From the NCBI GenBank assembly GCA_022508635.1, contig JAFLUV010000006.1:10031-25553 (forward strand): 15,523 nucleotides of DNA. The letters run 5' to 3'. Position numbers and translations under genes: made by a program. The notes beneath the pieces are model-generated. The model was not told the origin of the DNA, searched no databases, and saw nothing but the letters and a program-made list of their open reading frames with translations. The stretch comes from Prevotellaceae bacterium. GTDB taxonomy: Bacteria > Bacteroidota > Bacteroidia > Bacteroidales > Bacteroidaceae. This document shows positions 13,046 to 15,523 of the stretch, in pieces (the stretch's first letter is position 1; each line of letters begins with the position of its first letter).

Positions 13046-15261
13046 TGGAAGAACTTAACAGACTATATAAGAAAATCATAGGAAAGGATGCTGCGTTGTG
13101 CGAAGCTCTTCCCGGGGCTGGAAGCAATCGTCAATACTACCGGATGAGGGATAGTGACGGAAATTCGCTCATCGGTGTCGTCGGGACAAGTCGTGAGGAG
13201 AATCATGCCTTTTGCTATCTGGCACGCCATTTCGCGGCAAAGGGACTTCCTGTTCCGTATGTTTTAGCTGAGAGTCCGGACGGATTGTGCTACTTGCAGA
13301 CAGATCTTGGCAACCGTTCTCTTTTTGATGTCCTGAAGAGAGGCAGGGAGTCCGGCGGCGACTACAGTGAACATGAGCGTGAACTGCTCCGGCAAACCAT
13401 TGCGGCACTGCCTGCCATACAGGTTCAGGGAGCACAGGATCTTGACTTTGCACAGTGCTATCCGCAGGAAGCGCTTGACGAGACGAGTGTCCTCTTCGAC
13501 CTCAACTACTTCAAGTATTGTTTTCTCAAGCCGACCGGCATTGACTTCCACGAGCTAAGGCTTGAGGAGTCGTTCCGGACTATGGCGCACGACATCGTCA
13601 GTATTCCCGGCAGTGCTTTCATGTATCGTGACTTCCAGGCACGGAACGTTATGCTTGACGACCATGACAATCCTTGCTTCATTGACTTCCAGGGCGGACG
13701 GCGCGGCCCTCTCCAGTATGATGTCGCCAGCTTTTTGTGGCAGGCGTCGGCACGCTACACGAAGGCATTCCGCGAAGAACTTACCAGTGTGTATCTGCAG
13801 GAGCTTCGGAGTTATCAGGAGGTTGATGAGGAGGCTTTCCGTGAGGGTTTGCAGTTGTGTGTCCTTTTCCGCTTGCTTCAGGTGCTTGGTGCATACGGTT
13901 TTCGCGGATACTTTGAGCGCAAGACGCACTTTTTGGAGAGCATTCCTCCTGCCATAGACAATTTGCGCGAGTTGCTTGCTGACGGATGGTGCCCATACCC
14001 ATATATCTATGATGTGTTGAGGAGGCTGGTGGATCATGATGCGTGGAATAAGGAGTCCAGGGAGGGCTGTCAGCCGCAGCAGTCGCCTTCGTCCTCTTCC
14101 CTGATGGTTCGTGTTTTCAGCTTTTCATACAGGAAAGGCATTCCGGAGGATTCGGGCAACAATGGCGGCGGCTATGTCTTCGACTGCCGCGGGATACATA
14201 ATCCTGGTCGCTATGAGCCTTATAAGCAGCTGACGGGTTTGGATGAACCTGTCATCCGTTTCCTTGAGGACGACGGGGAGATACTTACTTTTCTGGAGAG
14301 TGTCTACGAGCTGGCAGATGCCCATGTCGGCCGCTACCTGGAGCGGGGCTTCAATAATCTGATGTTCTGCTTTGGCTGTACTGGCGGCCAGCATCGCAGT
14401 GTCTACAGTGCGCAGCACTTGGCAGAGCACATCCACCGCAAGTTCGGCATCGAGGTACATGTTTGTCACCGTGAGCAGGGCATAAGGCAGGTTCTGACTC
14501 CCAGGCGGGCAATGGTCTTTGCTGCAGGGCTTGGCACGCGCCTGAAACCTCTTACCGACACGATGCCGAAGGCATTGGTTCCTGTCGGGGAGAAGCCGCT
14601 TCTGGGGCATTTGCTTGACAGGCTCAGGGCTGCGGGCTTCTGCGACGTCGTCGTCAACGTGCATCATTTTGCCGATATGATAGAGGACTGGTGCCGTCTG
14701 CATCCCATGGGGATGAGTATCCGTTTTTCTGACGAGCGCGAGCAGCTTCTTGAGACGGGCGGCGGCATCAAGCACGCGGAGTCTCTGCTTCGCGATGCGC
14801 GGGACGGTTTCCTCATCCACAACGTCGACATCCTGAGCAATGCCGACCTGTACGCTTTTGCCGAGGCCGGAAAGGGTAGGGCGGCAACGCTGCTCGTCAG
14901 CGAACGCAAGACGCAGCGCTACCTTGTCTTCGACGACGAGATGCGACTGGTGGGCTGGACCAATACCGCTACGGGCGAAGTGCGCAGTCCCTTCCCCGAG
15001 ATACTTGCGGATCCCTCGCTTCTCGTTTCCTCTCGTTATCACAAGTATGCCTTTGCCGGCATCCACTATATGAGTCCAAAGTTGTTTGCCTATTTCCAGG
15101 ATTTCCCCGACAGGTTCAGCATCATTGACTTCTACCTGAAGCTATGTGCCGAGGAGGCTGTCTATGGTTATGTGCAGCCAGGTCTGCGTCTGATGGATGT
15201 TGGCAAGATAGACACGCTGGCAGAGGCCGAAGCCTTCGTAAAGGAACTTGAAAGGAAATGA
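13042..15261 (+). CDS. Three-domain fusion: AmgK-like kinase, RapZ C-terminal domain, MurU-like nucleotidyltransferase
   Basis: This is one uninterrupted 739-residue cytoplasmic protein. Residues 25-330 form an aminoglycoside-phosphotransferase-fold kinase: GAGSNRQYYR nucleotide loop, catalytic loop YRDFQARN (Asp197, Asn202), and metal-binding IDFQGGRRGPLQYD (Asp215), as in the anomeric MurNAc/GlcNAc kinase AmgK. A Ser/Gln-rich linker (331-353) leads to a RapZ C-terminal domain (355-483) with NPGRYEPYKQLTGLD and the ligand loop GCTGGQHRSV (445-454). The RapZ P-loop half is absent. Residues 489-739 are a sugar-1-phosphate nucleotidyltransferase with AAGLGTRLKPLTDTMPKALVPV (from 494) and a metal Asp in HNVDIL (596), closest to MurU. 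Inferred role: amino-sugar salvage from peptidoglycan, with the kinase making MurNAc-1-P and the transferase UDP-MurNAc. The start is the first ATG of ATGATGG, overlapping the permease stop. Reading further upstream would run inside the permease gene. Confidence 0.92.
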   Translation: MMEELNRLYKKIIGKDAALCEALPGAGSNRQYYRMRDSDGNSLIGVVGTSREENHAFCYLARHFAAKGLPVPYVLAESPDGLCYLQTDLGNRSLFDVLKRGRESGGDYSEHERELLRQTIAALPAIQVQGAQDLDFAQCYPQEALDETSVLFDLNYFKYCFLKPTGIDFHELRLEESFRTMAHDIVSIPGSAFMYRDFQARNVMLDDHDNPCFIDFQGGRRGPLQYDVASFLWQASARYTKAFREELTSVYLQELRSYQEVDEEAFREGLQLCVLFRLLQVLGAYGFRGYFERKTHFLESIPPAIDNLRELLADGWCPYPYIYDVLRRLVDHDAWNKESREGCQPQQSPSSSSLMVRVFSFSYRKGIPEDSGNNGGGYVFDCRGIHNPGRYEPYKQLTGLDEPVIRFLEDDGEILTFLESVYELADAHVGRYLERGFNNLMFCFGCTGGQHRSVYSAQHLAEHIHRKFGIEVHVCHREQGIRQVLTPRRAMVFAAGLGTRLKPLTDTMPKALVPVGEKPLLGHLLDRLRAAGFCDVVVNVHHFADMIEDWCRLHPMGMSIRFSDEREQLLETGGGIKHAESLLRDARDGFLIHNVDILSNADLYAFAEAGKGRAATLLVSERKTQRYLVFDDEMRLVGWTNTATGEVRSPFPEILADPSLLVSSRYHKYAFAGIHYMSPKLFAYFQDFPDRFSIIDFYLKLCAEEAVYGYVQPGLRLMDVGKIDTLAEAEAFVKELERK

Positions 15262-15392
15262 GAACAGGGATTCAGACGAACTGAACGAAAACCCGAATAA
15301 TTCCAAGGATTAGAACTTTGCCGACAAGTTGCTGATATAGAGATTTTTGGCGAAAAGATTCGCATCATTCACCCAGCTTCTCTGCATCATAG

Positions 15393-15523
15393 GAGCAATC
15401 TATACGTATAACTGAGCTAATCTATACGTATAACTGGAGCAATCTATACGTATAACTGGAGCAATCTATACGTATAACTGAGCCAATCTATACGTATAAC
15501 TGAATCAATCTATACGTATAACC
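15393..15523. repeat. 22-bp tandem array on the palindrome tatacgtata, right edge
   Basis: Six consecutive copies are at 15393-15413 (21 bp), 15414-15435, 15436-15457, 15458-15479, 15480-15501 and 15502-15523. Every copy keeps caatctatacgtataac or taatctatacgtataac. Inside it the 10-bp perfect palindrome tatacgtata is invariant. Variation is confined to the 4-5 bases before caat (gag, ggag, gagc, gaat). The array runs into the window edge and may continue. The 131 bases between the fusion gene and the array (15262-15392) show no gene, promoter or clear terminator, only a 5-bp ttcag/ctgaa dyad near 15273. With 22 bp close to two helical turns, the palindromes would face the same side of the DNA. 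Confidence 0.85.

Noticed and set aside
15336..15392. A rightward promoter before the right-hand array (TTAGAACTTTG near 15310 or TAGAGATTTTTG near 15338).
   Set aside because: Neither fits TAnnTTTG spacing and no TTG lies at the right distance, so I cannot say which gene, if any, the array precedes.
15393..15523. CRISPR array interpretation of the right-hand repeats.
   Set aside because: The period is only 22 bp, the variable part is 4-5 bases and no unique spacers exist, so these are tandem repeats and not repeat-spacer units.

Overview
The window looks like chromosome of a Bacteroidales bacterium, most likely Prevotella or a close relative. The evidence is the repeated promoter pattern TTG-N19..22-TAnnTTTG typical of the phylum, starts without strong Shine-Dalgarno sequences, a BspA-type leucine-rich repeat surface protein, a lipoprotein of the ADP-ribosylglycohydrolase family, and moderate GC content. 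Nothing here indicates a phage, insertion sequence, CRISPR array or RNA gene.

Layout from left to right. Bases 1-86 hold a 22-bp tandem array with palindromic cores, downstream of a leftward promoter (163-193) that reads off the window. A YrbG-type calcium/sodium antiporter lies on the minus strand (254-1189). It is divergent from a lipoprotein of the ADP-ribosylglycohydrolase family (1405-2907), whose 5' leader contains a second 22-bp tandem repeat. A strong two-way hairpin terminator (2962-3011) separates this gene from a leftward operon pyrB-pyrI-glyA (5774 down to 3063), which covers the aspartate transcarbamoylase catalytic and regulatory chains and serine hydroxymethyltransferase. Divergent from pyrB is a class A penicillin-binding protein (PBP1A type, 5933-8269), followed by a secreted BspA-like LRR protein (8465-9619).

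The most interesting part is a tightly packed four-gene operon (9758-15261) behind a clear promoter. It encodes a membrane-anchored or exported protein I cannot assign firmly, an ABC ATPase with an unusual signature and H-loop, an FtsX/MacB-like permease, and a 739-residue fusion. The last two junctions are both ATGA overlaps. The fusion joins an AmgK-like amino-sugar kinase, a RapZ C-terminal (GlcN6P-sensor-like) domain and a MurU-like nucleotidyltransferase. This suggests a single-chain peptidoglycan-sugar salvage enzyme (MurNAc to MurNAc-1-P to UDP-MurNAc) with a built-in metabolite-binding domain, made together with an FtsEX-like envelope ABC module.

The right end (15393-15523 and probably beyond) is a third 22-bp array, built on the perfect palindrome tatacgtata. 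Three arrays of different sequence but identical period in 15.5 kb is a second signal worth following.
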